A stretch of 64,000 bases of DNA from positions 8,877,770-8,941,769 of the forward strand of contig OZ026850.1 of the NCBI GenBank assembly GCA_964023205.1, in the 5' to 3' direction. Source of the DNA: Lutraria lutraria (lineage: Eukaryota; Mollusca; Bivalvia; Venerida; Mactridae). Positions 23,385 through 35,636 of the stretch are shown here, in pieces; the first letter of the stretch is position 1, and each line of letters opens with the position of its first letter. Made by a program: the position numbers and the translations under genes. A model generated the notes under the pieces. The model was not told the origin of the DNA. It worked only from the letters and a program-made list of their open reading frames with translations, and ran no database searches.

Positions 23385-25640
23385 TAGTCTTACAGCATAG
23401 CTACCTGTATATAGCAAACATAGTCTAACAGCATAGCTACCTGTATACAGCAAACATAATCTTACAGCATACATTTGTAGCTACCTGTATACAGCAAACA
23501 TAGTCTTACAGCATAGCTACCTGTATACAGCAAACATAGTCTTACAGCATAGCTACCTGTATACAGCAAACATAGTCTTACAGCATAGCTACCTGTATAC
23601 AGCAAACAAAGTCTTACAGCATAACTACCTGTATACAGCAAACATAGTCTTACAGCATAGCTACCTGTATACAGCAAACATAGTCTTACAGCATAGCTAC
23701 CTGTATACAGCAAACATAGTCTTACAGCATAGCTACCTGTATACAGCAAATATAGTCTTACAGCATAGCTACCTGTATACAGCAAACATAGTCTTACAGC
23801 ATAGCTACCTGTATACAGCAAACATAGTCTTACAGCATAGCTACCTGTATACAGCAAACATAGTCTTACAGCATAGCTACCTGTATACAGCAAACATAGT
23901 CTTACAGCATAGCTACCTGTATATAGCAAACATAGTCTTACAGCATAGCTACCTGTATATAGCAAACACAGTCTTACAGCATAGCTACCTGTATATAGCA
24001 AACACAGTCTTACAGCATAGCTACCTGTATATAGCAAACATAATCTTACAGCATAGCTACCTGTATACAGCAAACATAGTCTTACAGCATAGCTACCTGT
24101 ATATAGCAAACATAGTCTTACAGCATAGCTACCTGTATATAGCAAACATAGTCTTACAGCATAGCTACCTGTATATAGCAAACACAGTCTTACAGCATAG
24201 CTACTTGTATATAGCAAACACAGTCTTACAGCATAGCTACCTGTATATAGCAAACATAGTCTTACAGCATAGCTACCTGTATATAGCAAACACAGTCTTA
24301 CAGCATAGCTACCTGTATATAGCAAACACAGTCTTACAGCATAGCTACCTGTATATAGCAAACACAGTCTTACAGCATAGCTACCTGTATATAGCAAACA
24401 TAGTCTTACAGCATAGCTACCTGTATATAGCAAACATAGTCTTACAGCATAGCTACCTGTATATAGCAAACACAGTCTTACAACATAGCTACCGGTATAT
24501 ATTAGATATAGAAATAGAATGTAGAGAGCTGTATATAGTGGATACAGAAATTGAGTGTAGATGTAGTGAATATAGAAATAGAGTGTAGATATCTTTATGT
24601 AATGGATATAGAAAAAAAGTGTAGACATCTGTATAAAGTTGATATAGAAATTGAGTGTAGATGTAGTGAATATAGAAATAGAGTGTAGATATCTGTATGC
24701 ATGGATATAAAAATAGAGTGTAGATAACTGTATGCAATGGATATAGAAATAGAGTGTAGATATCAGTATAAAGTGGACATAGAAATAGAGTGTAGATATC
24801 TTTATGTAATGGATATAGAAATAGAGTGTAGCTATCAGTATATATTGGATATAGAAATAGAGTGTAGATATCTGTATATAGTGGATATAGAAATAGAGTG
24901 TAGGTATCAGTATATATTGGATATAGAAATAGACTGTAGATATCTGTATAAAATGGATATAGAAATAGAGTGTAGATATCTGTATAAAATGGATATAGGC
25001 ATAATGTGTAGCCACTTGTACAAAGTGATTATATACATAATGTGTAGCCACCTGTACAAAGTGATTATAGACATAATGTGTAGCCACTTGTACAAAGTGA
25101 TTATATACATAATGTGTAGCCACCTGTACAAAGTGATTATAGACATAATGTGTAGCCACCTGTACAAAGTGATTATATACATAATGTGTAGCCACCTGTA
25201 CAAAGTGATTATATACATAAAGTGTAGCCACCTGTACAAAGTGATTATAGACATAATGTGTAGCCACCTGTACAAAGTGATTATATACATAATGTGTAGC
25301 TATCTGTACAAAGTGATTATAGACATAATGTGTAGCCACCTGTACAAAGTGATTATATACATAATGTGTAGCCACCTGTACAAAGTGATTATATACATAA
25401 TGTGTAGCCACCTGTACAAAGTGATTATATACATAATGTGTAGCCACCTGTACAAAGTGATTATAGACATAATGTGTAGCCACCTGTACAAAGTGATTAT
25501 ATACATTATGTGTAATCACCTGTACAAAGTGATTATAGACATAATGTGTAGCCACCTGTACAAAGTGATTATATACATTATGTGTAGCCACCTGTACAAA
25601 GTGATTATAGACATTATGTGTAGCTATCTGTACATGGAAC
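23385..25640. repeat. Compound 36-bp minisatellite in three sub-blocks
   Basis: Block 1 (23385-24488): about 31 units with GCTACCTGTATACAGCAAAC. Block 2 (24489-25010): about 14 units with GATATCTGTATATAGTGGAT. Block 3 (25011-25640): about 17 units with GCCACCTGTACAAAGTGATT. The three units align over their full 36 bp in one register (CTGTA core, GTA-like end), so they are diverged forms of one repeat. The 709-codon minus-strand frame spanning them is an artefact. Confidence 0.93.
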
Positions 25641-25732
25641 TAGTATATGAATTATGTTACTTCATAATAATTTGTTTGTTTACTTATATAGATATTTAAC
25701 ATCTAAGTTAATATTATTGAGTCAGTGAATGT

Positions 25733-25930
25733 GTATGATTAACACAGGGGTATAACTATAGTCAGGGGAGGGGATACATGTATGATTAACACAGGGGTAT
25801 AACCATAATCAGGAGATACATGTATGATTAACACAGGGGTATAACCATAATCAGGAGATACATGTATGATTAACACAGGGGTATAACCATAATCAGGAGA
25901 TACATGTATGATTAACACAGGGTATAACTA
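25733..25930. repeat. 42-bp minisatellite, about five copies
   Basis: The unit contains TGATTAACACAGGGGTATAA and CCATAATCAGGAGATACATG. It follows the 36-bp array by about 100 bp. Confidence 0.9.
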
Positions 25931-26408
25931 TGGAGTCAGAGGATAAATTATATAACATAACATATACATCTGACATTGTCAAAGCAACAATATCAGAAAA
26001 TAATATGTAAATCAGATTTAGCTATGGCAGCTGTTTTAGACATATATGTTTTACATCTGCATTTTATACGCATATATTTTGATTCTGCACATACATTTAT
26101 GTCCATATGAATATCATACATTCATACAATTCCATCTGAACAATTCACCATATTCAGCTAATTGTAGCTAATAATAGATGAGGTTAGAGACTCATAGTTC
26201 ATCACAGTGCATAAATTGAGATGTCAAACAATAAAATGTTACATGGTTGTATGTGGAGTAACAGGTGTATGGAGTGAGGCAGTTTACAACCATAAAATCC
26301 ACCATAGAACAGTCCATCATACAGAACAATTAACATAGATAAACATAGAACAGTTGTTCGAGATCAACAATAGTTTACCAATCTTAGTCAGTAGTAAGAA
26401 CATATGGA
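25931..26408. other. Intron 2, unannotated
   Basis: AT-rich, with no supported feature. Confidence 0.6.
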
Positions 26409-27011
26409 ACAAGAGTGCCACCTGGCCCTGGGATGCTCACATGAGAAACAAGTTATGGCAATATCACTTACGAACTGTATTAGGGCTACAGCAAGTAAGA
26501 AATATTGGAAAATAAGACAACATGTGACCCCTGGGGTGGGGCCAATTTTGACACCAGGGACATTATTTCAGCAAGTTTGTTAGACGGTCTCTAGACGGTG
26601 CTCGATGCAAAATATCTAAGCTCTTAACCTTGTGCTTTTTAAATATTTCCCTGTATTAATCTATATATTAAAACATGTAACTCCTTATTTTAGCAACTTT
26701 GTTAGAGGGTCTCTAGATAGTAATTAATGCCAAATATTTTTAGACCTTACCTCTAGTCCTTGTGGTTCAACACTAAGATTTTTAGGTTTTTCCTTTTGGT
26801 TGCCATGGAAACAAGAGTTCTGAATGGAATTAAATTCTTTCAGCTACTTTTGTAAAAGACCACCCAAAGATCATTCCTGTGAAATTTCTTTGAAATTGAC
26901 ACAGTCGTTTCAGAGGAGAAATTGTTTGAAAAATTGCAGTAGAACAGAGAGACAACTGATAAAATAGTATACTAATACCCCATCCGAGTGTTTAGCTCAG
27001 GTGAGCTGAAA
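26409..27011 (+). mobile_element. Family D Helentron-like repeat
   Basis: The 5' end is ACAAGAGTGCCACCTGGCCC then ATGCTCACATGAG. The core shares family C motifs (GGGGTGGGGCCAATTTTGAC, GGTTGCCATGGAAACAAGAG). The 3' end is AGCTCAGGTGAGCT then GAAAA. GCTCACATGAG at the left pairs with the reverse complement of the 3' end at 10 of 11 positions. Confidence 0.8.
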
Positions 27012-27114
27012 ATAAATGCTGATATTCAAAATGGAAGTGCATTACTTTTATTTCAATTTGGCAGTTTAATGTATGTATAGCTAGTAAACAAGTATTCCAA
27101 GAACTACATAAGAA

Positions 27115-28392
27115 ACAAGATGTGTTTCAAAAACACAATACCCCCACCTGGTGCCCTTTAACTTGAAAATGCACAAAATAAACAAATGGACATAATTCCA
27201 TCAACAAGAGGGCCAAGATGGCCCTATATCGCTCACATGACAATCACTGTTCACTCACTAAAATATTGTTTTGAAACGGTGACCTAGTTTTTGACCCCAG
27301 ATGACCCATGTTAGAACATGTCCTACATATAAATAAGACAAACATTCTGACAAAATTTGGTGAAGATCCAATCAAAACAACGAAAACTACAGCATAGACA
27401 AGGTTTTCCTAAGATTTGACCTCGTGACCTAGCTTTTGACCCCAGATGACCTATGTTCGAATTTGTCTTACATATCATTAAGACAAACGTTCTGACAAGG
27501 TTTGGTGAAGATACAATCAAAATTTGACATCTACAGTGTTAATACGGTTTACTAAGATCTGACCTCGTGACCTAGTTTTTGACCCTAGGTGACCCAAATT
27601 TGAACTTGTTCTTCATATCATTAAAACGAATCAAAACTGTGATATCTAGAGTGTTAACAAAGTTTTCCTAAGATTTGACCTGGTGACCTAGTTATTGACA
27701 GATGATCCATATTTGTACCTGACCGTTACATCATTAAAACAAATGATTTGACAAAGTTTGGTGAAGATCCAATTACAACTATGAAATCTACAGTGTAAAC
27801 ATGGTTTTTCATAAGATTTGGCCTAGCGACCTAGTTTTTGTGCCCAGATGACCCATGTTCAAACTCAAGATATTATGAAGACAAACATTCTGACAAGGTT
27901 TCATGATCATCCAATCAAAACAGTGACTTCTAGAGTGTTCACAAGGTTTTCCAGCAATTTGCCCTAGTGACCTAGTTTTTGAGCGGAAATGACTCAAACT
28001 TGAACTACATATTACATAAAACTAAACATTCTGACAAAGTTTCATGAAGATCCAATGAAAACAGTGATTTCTAAAGTGTTCACAAGGTCTGTGAAAGTTT
28101 CGTCAAAATCCAATGAAAATTGTAGGTGTAGTATCCTAAAAGAAATGTACAAATTCTTTTTAACACCATGACCCTATGACCTTTGACCTACTGACCTGAA
28201 AATACCCAGGTCCTGTAGAGGTTGTCATGAAGAACGTACATATGAAGTTTGATGAATGTAGGTGCAAGCGTTTTGATTTGATAGGCAATGTTAAAGTTTG
28301 GTACAAACAGACTAACAGACAGACAAACTGACAGACAAACAGAGAGACCAAAAACAATATGCCCTCGATCTATCAATACGGGGGCATAAAAA
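27115..28392 (+). mobile_element. Family F repeat interrupted by family A
   Basis: The 5' end is ACAAGATGTGTTTCAAAAAC then ACAATACCCCC, followed by family F body to about 27203. The 3' F part resumes at about 28082 (TGTGAAAGTTTCGTCAAAAT) and ends ACGGGGGCATAAAAA near 28392. Internal F sequence between these points is missing. Confidence 0.8.
27204..28087 (+). mobile_element. Family A repeat nested in family F, 3' end lost
   Basis: The 5' end ACAAGAGGGCCAAGATGGCC is intact, with about six core units. It stops at CACAAGG without the 3' hairpin and is fused to family F sequence. Both source sequences carry ACAAGG at the join, which suggests a microhomology deletion. Confidence 0.85.
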
Positions 28393-29024
28393 TAATCCAG
28401 GAACTTACCAATTTAAGTTCAATTAAAAATGCTAATGATAAAATTTCATTAAGCCCTGTAATAACTTAATAAGTTAATTACAACGTTATGGTAGAATGTA
28501 AAGGTAATCTTTGAACACTTTACACCAGTTCTGCGTCTACAGACGACCAGAAACAACAACTTCAAACACACAAAACAAGCCACAGTTCTATGTTTACTTT
28601 TGTAATTATTCAATGGCTCTCATTAAATAGGGACTATTTGATGCAGTATCAATTTTTCACTCTAATGGGAATACAAGCTATACAAACAGGCTCTGTATGA
28701 AACATTGATTTTTACCCTCAGTTGTTCATGTTTATATATCTGTGAAGCTCACTTGGTTTACCTATTCTATCATGTCTGTGTCAATGAAATATTAACATAA
28801 ACTGTTGTCAATGGATCATGTTATGGAACTTCCTCAGCACAGACTAGCTGATGTTACATTGAAGTTTGCAACTGTAACTGAGTACAATTGACCAGTCGCC
28901 AGATACAGGAATGCTCCGCCCACTCAATCACGTGGTGTGGCAACGCGAAACCATCAACAAGCTAAATCCAAGATGGCGGACAGATTAACGTATAAATCCC
29001 TCCGGCAGGTGTAAAATACACCGA
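28393..29024. other. Intron 2 with a GC/CG-richer patch and ATGGCGGAC
   Basis: Sequence at about 28880-29000 is richer in CG than its surroundings. It has CTCCGCCCACTC, an E-box CACGTG and ATGGCGGAC (28973-28981). It could be an internal promoter or an old element end. No exon was seen. Confidence 0.35.
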
Positions 29025-30177
29025 TTTTTAGCTCACATGTCACAAAGTGACAAAGTGAGCTATTAGGATCACACTCCGTCCGGCGTCGTGCGTCGTCAAA
29101 CTTTTTGTTGTGACCACACTAGGGGCCACATTTTTGGCTCAATTTTAGCAAAACTGGGTCAGAACGTTAATATCAACAAAATCTCGGACGAGTTCGATAT
29201 TGGGCCATTTGGGTTCAAAAACTAGGTCACCAGGGCCAAATAAGGGAAAACCTTGTGAACACTTTAGAAATCACTGTTTTGAATTTATCTTCATGAAACT
29301 TTGTCAGAATGTTTATTTTAATAATATGTAGGTCAAGTTTGAAAATGGGTAATTTCTGTAGTAAAATTAGTTCACTAGGGCAAATTGCTGGAAAACCTTG
29401 TGAACACTCTAGAAGTCACTGTTTTGATTGGATGATCATGAAACCTTGTCAGAATGTTTGTCTTCATAATATCTTGGACGAGTTCGAACATGGGTCATCT
29501 TGGGTCAAAAACTAGGTCACTAGGTCAAATCTTATGAAAAACCATGTTAACACTGTAGATTTCACAGTTATTATTGGATCTTCACCAACCTTTGTCAAAT
29601 CGTTTGTTTTAATGATGTAACGGTCAAGTATAAATATGGGTCATCTGGGGTCAATAACTAGGTCACCAGGTCAAATCTTAGGAAAACTTTGTTAACACTG
29701 TAGATGTCACAGTTTTAATTGGATCTTCACCAAACCTTGTCAAAATGTTTGCCTCAATGATATGTGGGTCAAGGATGAACATGGGTCAGCCGGGTTCAAA
29801 AACTGGGTCACAAGGTCAAATCTTAGGTAAACATCTTGTAAAAGCTCTAAATGTCATGGTTTTGATTGGATCTTGGCCAAACCTTGTCAGATTGTTTGTC
29901 TTAATGATATTAAGGACAAGTTCAAATATGGGTCACCTAGGATCAAAAATCAGGTCACAAGGTCAAATCTTAGGAAAACCTTATTAACACTGTAGATGTC
30001 AAATTTTGATTGTATCTTCACCAAACCTAGTCAGACTGTTTGTCTTAATGATATGTAAGACAAATTCGAACATAGGTCGTCTGGGGTCAAAAACTAGGTC
30101 ACCGGTTCAAAATAATGTTTTAATGAGTGAACAGTGATTGTCATGTGAGCGATATAGGGCCATCTTGGCCCTCTTGT
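29025..30177 (-). mobile_element. Family A repeat, complete, inverted orientation
   Basis: Read on the minus strand it starts ACAAGAGGGCCAAGATGGCC (30177 downward), has about seven core units of roughly 145 bp, and ends with the hairpin GTCACTTTGTGACATGTGAGC then TAAAAA at 29025. It is the only complete family A copy in this orientation in the window. Confidence 0.93.
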
Positions 30178-32162
30178 TTAAATATTTATCGGCTATTTCG
30201 GTTGATTATTCGTATCTGCTATAGATACAAATTTTAATTTTAGAAAGCGACAAGAAATACAACGACTGTATAACATATATACAGTAACCGAGAAATAAAG
30301 ATATATACTTCAGGGATTCTGCATATTACAGTCCCTGGGATACTTAAAATTGTGATGACTGATTCATGTTGATGTTAACTTTAATGCAGTTTGAAAATGT
30401 TAATCTAGCATGTGAATTTTTCAGTAGAAATTAAAATTGAAGAAAAATTACCCGTAACGCGCGTTTTTTATCTACGTAAGAGTGATAACGTGGACTATAG
30501 GCGTTATAATCATATTCATTTCGACCATGATAATACAAATCTATGATTATATTTAGAAAATGTATAAAAATGATCAATTAACCTTCTTGACATGTATAGG
30601 AATACTATGTTTATATAATATTATAGTATCCATGACACATACATTTTGCAAATAAATTCATACACGACCGCGACAATATATGCATGTAATGCGACAGTAA
30701 TAATACTTAATGATAATAAAAAAAATAATATTTCAAAGACTTGTATGTCATAATGTTAAATTCTATAAAAAAAAACAGCTAGTTAAAATTATCAATAAAC
30801 CCTCTTGACGCTGCGTTGAAAAATGGAGAGCAACACGAAATACGCTCGAATGTGTACGTCAGAAGTATGAATATTGTTAATTCATATGGATAAGTATAAG
30901 TCTTTACATATACCTTATAATATACCAACAAAACTTATAATCTAAAACATCTATGACTTATTTAAAGACATTGAACCAGGAATGCGAGGCATGTGCTTTA
31001 CGGACCAGCAGTACTCTGTATTCCACAGTAGGGGGTAATAAAACTGAAAGGGTCATTGCTAGACATGCTTTTGTTTACATAATCAGTTACTACATGCTTA
31101 TTAAAACAACAGGAAGTTATTCATAAACTAATTATCTCTATTAATCAATCAAATTGTGTGACCCTAGCTTTTCACTGGGTGTCAAGTATATACATACACT
31201 CTATTTTATAAGCTGATCGTGATCAGAGGGGATCAATTAGACATATAAGGGGCAATAAAACAATTAAGAATTTAGACCTCATGTGGACTTAGGGGTTCAC
31301 TTGTATATATGAACCGTTCAATACTTGTGCCAAATATTAGTGTTTAAATTAACAAAACTTTGTGTCGATGTCGCTTCTACAGAGATACCGTATGTTTATT
31401 CAATCAGTTTTAGTAAAAAAATCATTGTCTTTGAGCTAAGTCTACACAGCGTATCAGATAACCTTCGACACGACAGCTTGTCGAAGGAAAATGGCGGCGA
31501 TAAGTGTTGCTAGGGGGTGTGAGAAAAAGCCGATATCTGATTGGATAATCGATTGGGCTGATTGACAGGTGGCGACTGGTCAATTGGTTTACCAGTAATT
31601 AAAATTATCCCTTTATTAACTAAAATGCAACAATTCTCATTGAGGATTGCATTCAGCAAGATGGAAGTCTGTCTATACAATGTCATATAATAGTGTTAAA
31701 TTTGAGGCACTCTCAACTTATAGTACAAGGGCACGTAATCAGCTAACATTAGTGAAAGGACATCACTTCATAAGCAAAGCTGAGGTTAACCTGATACTGT
31801 ACAAGCTAGATTGTCACATAAGTGACGAATGACCAGATATGCCACCTTTGACACAGAATGTTAAAATCAGAGGCATAGAGGTTTTTCCTAAATTTATTGG
31901 CTATTACTTGAAGATGCAAACTTGATTTCTTTTAAGAGGCAATTTTATCTTGGTCCTACCCATGACACACTGTCACATGCTGGTGAACATTTCTAACAAG
32001 TATTTCTAAAATCCATCCACATAAGATAAACTTACTGAGTGGACACGAAAAAAGACCCAATCCTTTACCTTTAAGTGTGACCTTGACCTTTGAGGTGCAT
32101 AACTGGGTCTTTTGCAAGACACATCTCTACATATTAGTGAACTTTTTCTGCCAATAATCTAA
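30178..32162. other. Intron 2, mostly unique, with ATGGCGGCGA and a hairpin
   Basis: No exon was supported. At 31462-31487 there is a 9-bp-stem hairpin, CCTTCGACA/TGTCGAAGG, followed at 31491 by ATGGCGGCGA and several CCAAT/ATTGG boxes up to 31590. From about 31985 a degraded repeat rich in TGTGACCTTGACC begins, and the family A copy below interrupts it. Confidence 0.45.
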
Positions 32163-32935
32163 ACAAGAGGGCCAAGATGGCCCTATATCACTCACATATC
32201 AATGATTGTTTACTCATTAAAACATTGTTTTGAACCTGTGACCTAGTTTTTGACTCCAGATGATCCATGTTAAAACTTGTCCATATATATTGCATGTTGT
32301 TAAACAAACATTCTGACAAAGTTTGGTGAAGATCCAATCAGAACAATGACAACTACAGCATATACAAGGTCTTCTTAAGATTTGACCTTGTGACCTAGTT
32401 TTTGACTCCAGATGACATATGTTTAAATTTGTATTACATATCATGAAGACAAACATTCTGACAAGGTTTGGTGAAGATCTGATAAAAATTTGATATCTAC
32501 AGTGTTAATAAGGTTTTCCTAAGATTTGACTTCATGACCTAGTTTTTGACCCTAGGTGACCCATATTATAACTTGTCCTCAATATCATTAAGAAGAACAA
32601 TCTGACAAGGTTTGGCTAGAGCTTTAACAAAGTTTTTACCTGACATTTGACCTGTTGACCTAGTTTTTGACCCCGCTGATCCATGTTCAGCCTTGACCCA
32701 CATATCTTTGAGGCAAATATTCTGGTTTCATGAAGATCCAATCAAAGAAGTGATTTCTAAAGTGTTCACAAGGTTTTCCCTTATTTGGCCTAGTGACCTG
32801 GTTTTTTACCCCAAATGGCCCAACATCGAAATTGTCCGAGATTTTGCCAATATTAACATTCTGACAGAGTTTTGTGAAAATTGAGCTAAACATGTGGCCC
32901 CTTGTGTGTTCACAAGTGCTCATGTGAGCTAAAAA
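32163..32935 (+). mobile_element. Family A repeat inserted in a degraded repeat
   Basis: The 5' end is ACAAGAGGGCCAAGATGGCC. It has about four to five core units. The 3' end is shortened to GTGCTCATGTGAGCTAAAAA. TGTGACCTTGACCTTTGAGG (32078) on the left and TGTGACCTTGACCTTGGAGC (32957) on the right suggest it sits inside an older repeat. Confidence 0.85.
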
Positions 32936-33610
32936 TCAACCCCTAAATGACAAAGTGTGACCTTGACCTTGGAGCTACAGCTATGGGAGTTGCAAGAAAC
33001 ACATTGTCTAATGATGGTAAACGTGCGGTATGAATGACTATGTTACAGAGCGGACACAATTCCAGATAGACAGACAGACAGAAGTGACTCCTATATATCT
33101 CATACTATTACATTGGGGTATTATAATTGGATAGAAAACGAACCAGCATTTTAGACACACTAGTAGCTAAAACTATGGTAGTGACAATCTTGAGACAGCC
33201 AGTGACAAGGACATACTATTAAAGCTGTGTTAAATCGACCCACAGACCTTACACCAATCATCAGTAAACAACATATTACAGTAAACAAGTCTGACCACTT
33301 AGTAGAAATTATGAATGGCAAGTCTGACCACTTAGTAGAAATTATGAATGGTAATGTTGATCTAGCAGTGTTTCTGCCAGCCAAGATTTTAGGGGTCATC
33401 TGTGACTGCCTGGTCCAAAATCAGGAGGTCATCAGCAGTTTTGACGGGGTTCTATGTAATATTATAAAACAAAGACATATATAGACAATAAAGGTTGAAA
33501 CTATTTATGTATTAGTCTTGTTTTCTATCAACCAAGCCTAACACATTTAGGAATGAAGTTTTAGACATGATTGATTGTTCAGCCGAAACATTTTCATTAA
33601 AATCTCTGAC
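32936..33610. other. Intron 2; degraded repeat and a 33-bp tandem duplication
   Basis: The left part is the right flank of the degraded repeat and ends in (AGAC)n near 33065. A 33-bp duplication (AAGTCTGACCACTTAGTAGA ...) lies at about 33287-33352 inside an 85-codon open frame that I do not recognise and do not call a gene. Confidence 0.5.
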
Positions 33611-33614
33611 ATTA

Positions 33615-34105
33615 TATTGTATGCTTAAAACAGGGGTACATCTATAAAGTTAAAGGACATAATCTTTTATGCTTAAAACAGGGGTACATTTATAGAGTCA
33701 AAGGACATAATATTGTATGCTTAAAACAGGGGTACATTTACAGAGTCAAAGGACATTATATTGTATGCTTAAAACAGGGGTACATTTATAGAGTCAAAGG
33801 ACACAATCTTGTATGTTTAAAACAGGGGTACATTTATAGAGTCAAAAGACATAATCTTTTATGCTTAAACAGGGGTACATTTATAGAGTCAAAGGACATA
33901 ATATTGTATGCTTAAAACAGGGGTATGTTTATAGAGTCAAAGGACATATTTTTTTATGCTTAAAACTGGGGTATATTTATAGAGTCAAAGGACATATTTT
34001 TTTATGCTTAAAACAGGGGAATATTTATAGAGTCATTGGACATATTTTTTTATGCTTAAAACAGGGGTATATTTAATTGAGTCAAAGGACATAATTTTAT
34101 TATTC
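33615..34105. repeat. 48-bp minisatellite, about ten copies
   Basis: The unit contains ATGCTTAAAACAGGGGTACA and TTTATAGAGTCAAAGGACAT. Later copies carry ATTTTTTT. The first and last copies are degenerate. Confidence 0.93.
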
Positions 34106-35634
34106 ATGACATGTAACTCAAATAAAATCTTATCTGATATCTTTAAAGTCAGGGGTCATAAGCATACAAAATCAGAGTATATTCATAGTGGGGGTCATTA
34201 TCCTAGGACAATGTCATATTGTTGTAGATTTTTCTTACAAAATATGCATAATTATTACAAATTTTTCACAAATATATAATTGTAAGACATATTGTGTCTG
34301 ACAACACTGACATTTCATCAAAAGCCTTGTTCAAGTAAGAGATACATTCAGCCATCTTAAATTACATGAGGAGATAACAGTAAATATCAACTGGTACTCA
34401 TGGAAAACAGCAGTTTCCTATCACATGCATATTATACATCAATAAGATCATATTATGCAATGAATCTACATACCCATTTCAGACTGGTTATCAATTGATA
34501 CAAATCAGCATCAATTCTGCAAGTGATATGAATTCTGTGTTGTCAATTTTTACCTTAACATATTATGTTTCAGTGGTTTAACACCGATTTTCAACAATAT
34601 TTCGGTTATATACAGCAGAAAACATACATGTAGTGATATTTTACAACTGCTATGGAAGAAAGATGACACACTGGACACATCACATTGGATAAAATTGTCA
34701 GATCTCAAACAAGTAACTATTTGTATGTGAGGCATATTGGTATAGATAAGTAAATAAGAATGGATGAGGGAAGATATATGTTGATTCAATAATTATAAAG
34801 GTTAACAATAGAATCATCATATAGTAATCTAAGATTCATTATAGTTATCATAAAACAAGAGTGTCATGATGGTCCTATATCTTTCCTCTGACCACATCCA
34901 AATAACAAACAAACTCAACATATTCAGTTAATATTGTATATTTGTAAGTAGCACTTGGGCAATGCTTGCGAAGTACAACCATTTACATAATAAACATACT
35001 CAAAATACATTTAGTATTTCTTATATACACCATATACATGTTACTTTCCTTAAACTCCGCATAGTTCAGTACAAACATTAAGGATTCCTTAAGCATTTTC
35101 ACAACATAAAAAATAAATATACGTTGGGTAAGCGTAAGTGACAAAAAAGCTGATTGAAATCATTTGCACGAAAATCAAACATTTTCGTCACAACCAATAC
35201 TCAATTGCCATGGGTCAAAACAACATTCATTAGCCAACCAAGTTACTTGTTATCAAAGTTATTTGTTATCAAGTAACATAGCAACCACCATGCTATGGAT
35301 TAAACAACCTGTACCATGGATCTTAACCACTCATAGGAAAGAATTTTCTTACTAATTCTTAAAATCAAACATCAGAAAATATATTTCCTGAATTACCTGA
35401 TAATTTAACAACTTAATAGGAGACTGTGACTCTACTCATGGGCATGACCAATTTTTATCATAGAAGCATAACTTAATTGATTCAATTTTATATTCATATG
35501 ATACATAATGAAACACACAAAATCATCTAAGCCTTAGACTACGCAGTTTACTCAAAGAAGACTTTTAAAGGTTTTCCCTTTCCATATATGAATAACAAGT
35601 AATCCCCAGACAGGATCAATTTTGATCAGTGGAT
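34106..35634. other. Intron 2, unannotated apart from one repeat fragment
   Basis: A 5' fragment of a family A/C element (ACAAGAGTGTCATGATGGTCC) lies at 34855-34900. The rest is AT-rich, with no supported feature. Confidence 0.55.
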
Positions 35635-35636
35635 AC

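Noticed and set aside
23385..24488. Regular direct repeats resembling a CRISPR array
   Set aside because: Contiguous tandem units without unique spacers, in a eukaryotic intron.
23462..25591. 709-codon minus-strand open frame
   Set aside because: It runs exactly over the 36-bp tandem array. The unit length is a multiple of three without stops, so openness is expected. There is no start context, domain or codon pattern independent of the repeat.
33227..33484. 85-codon plus-strand frame with a duplicated SDHLVEIMNGK segment
   Set aside because: The duplication is a 33-bp tandem repeat in intronic sequence. No domain or supporting context was seen.
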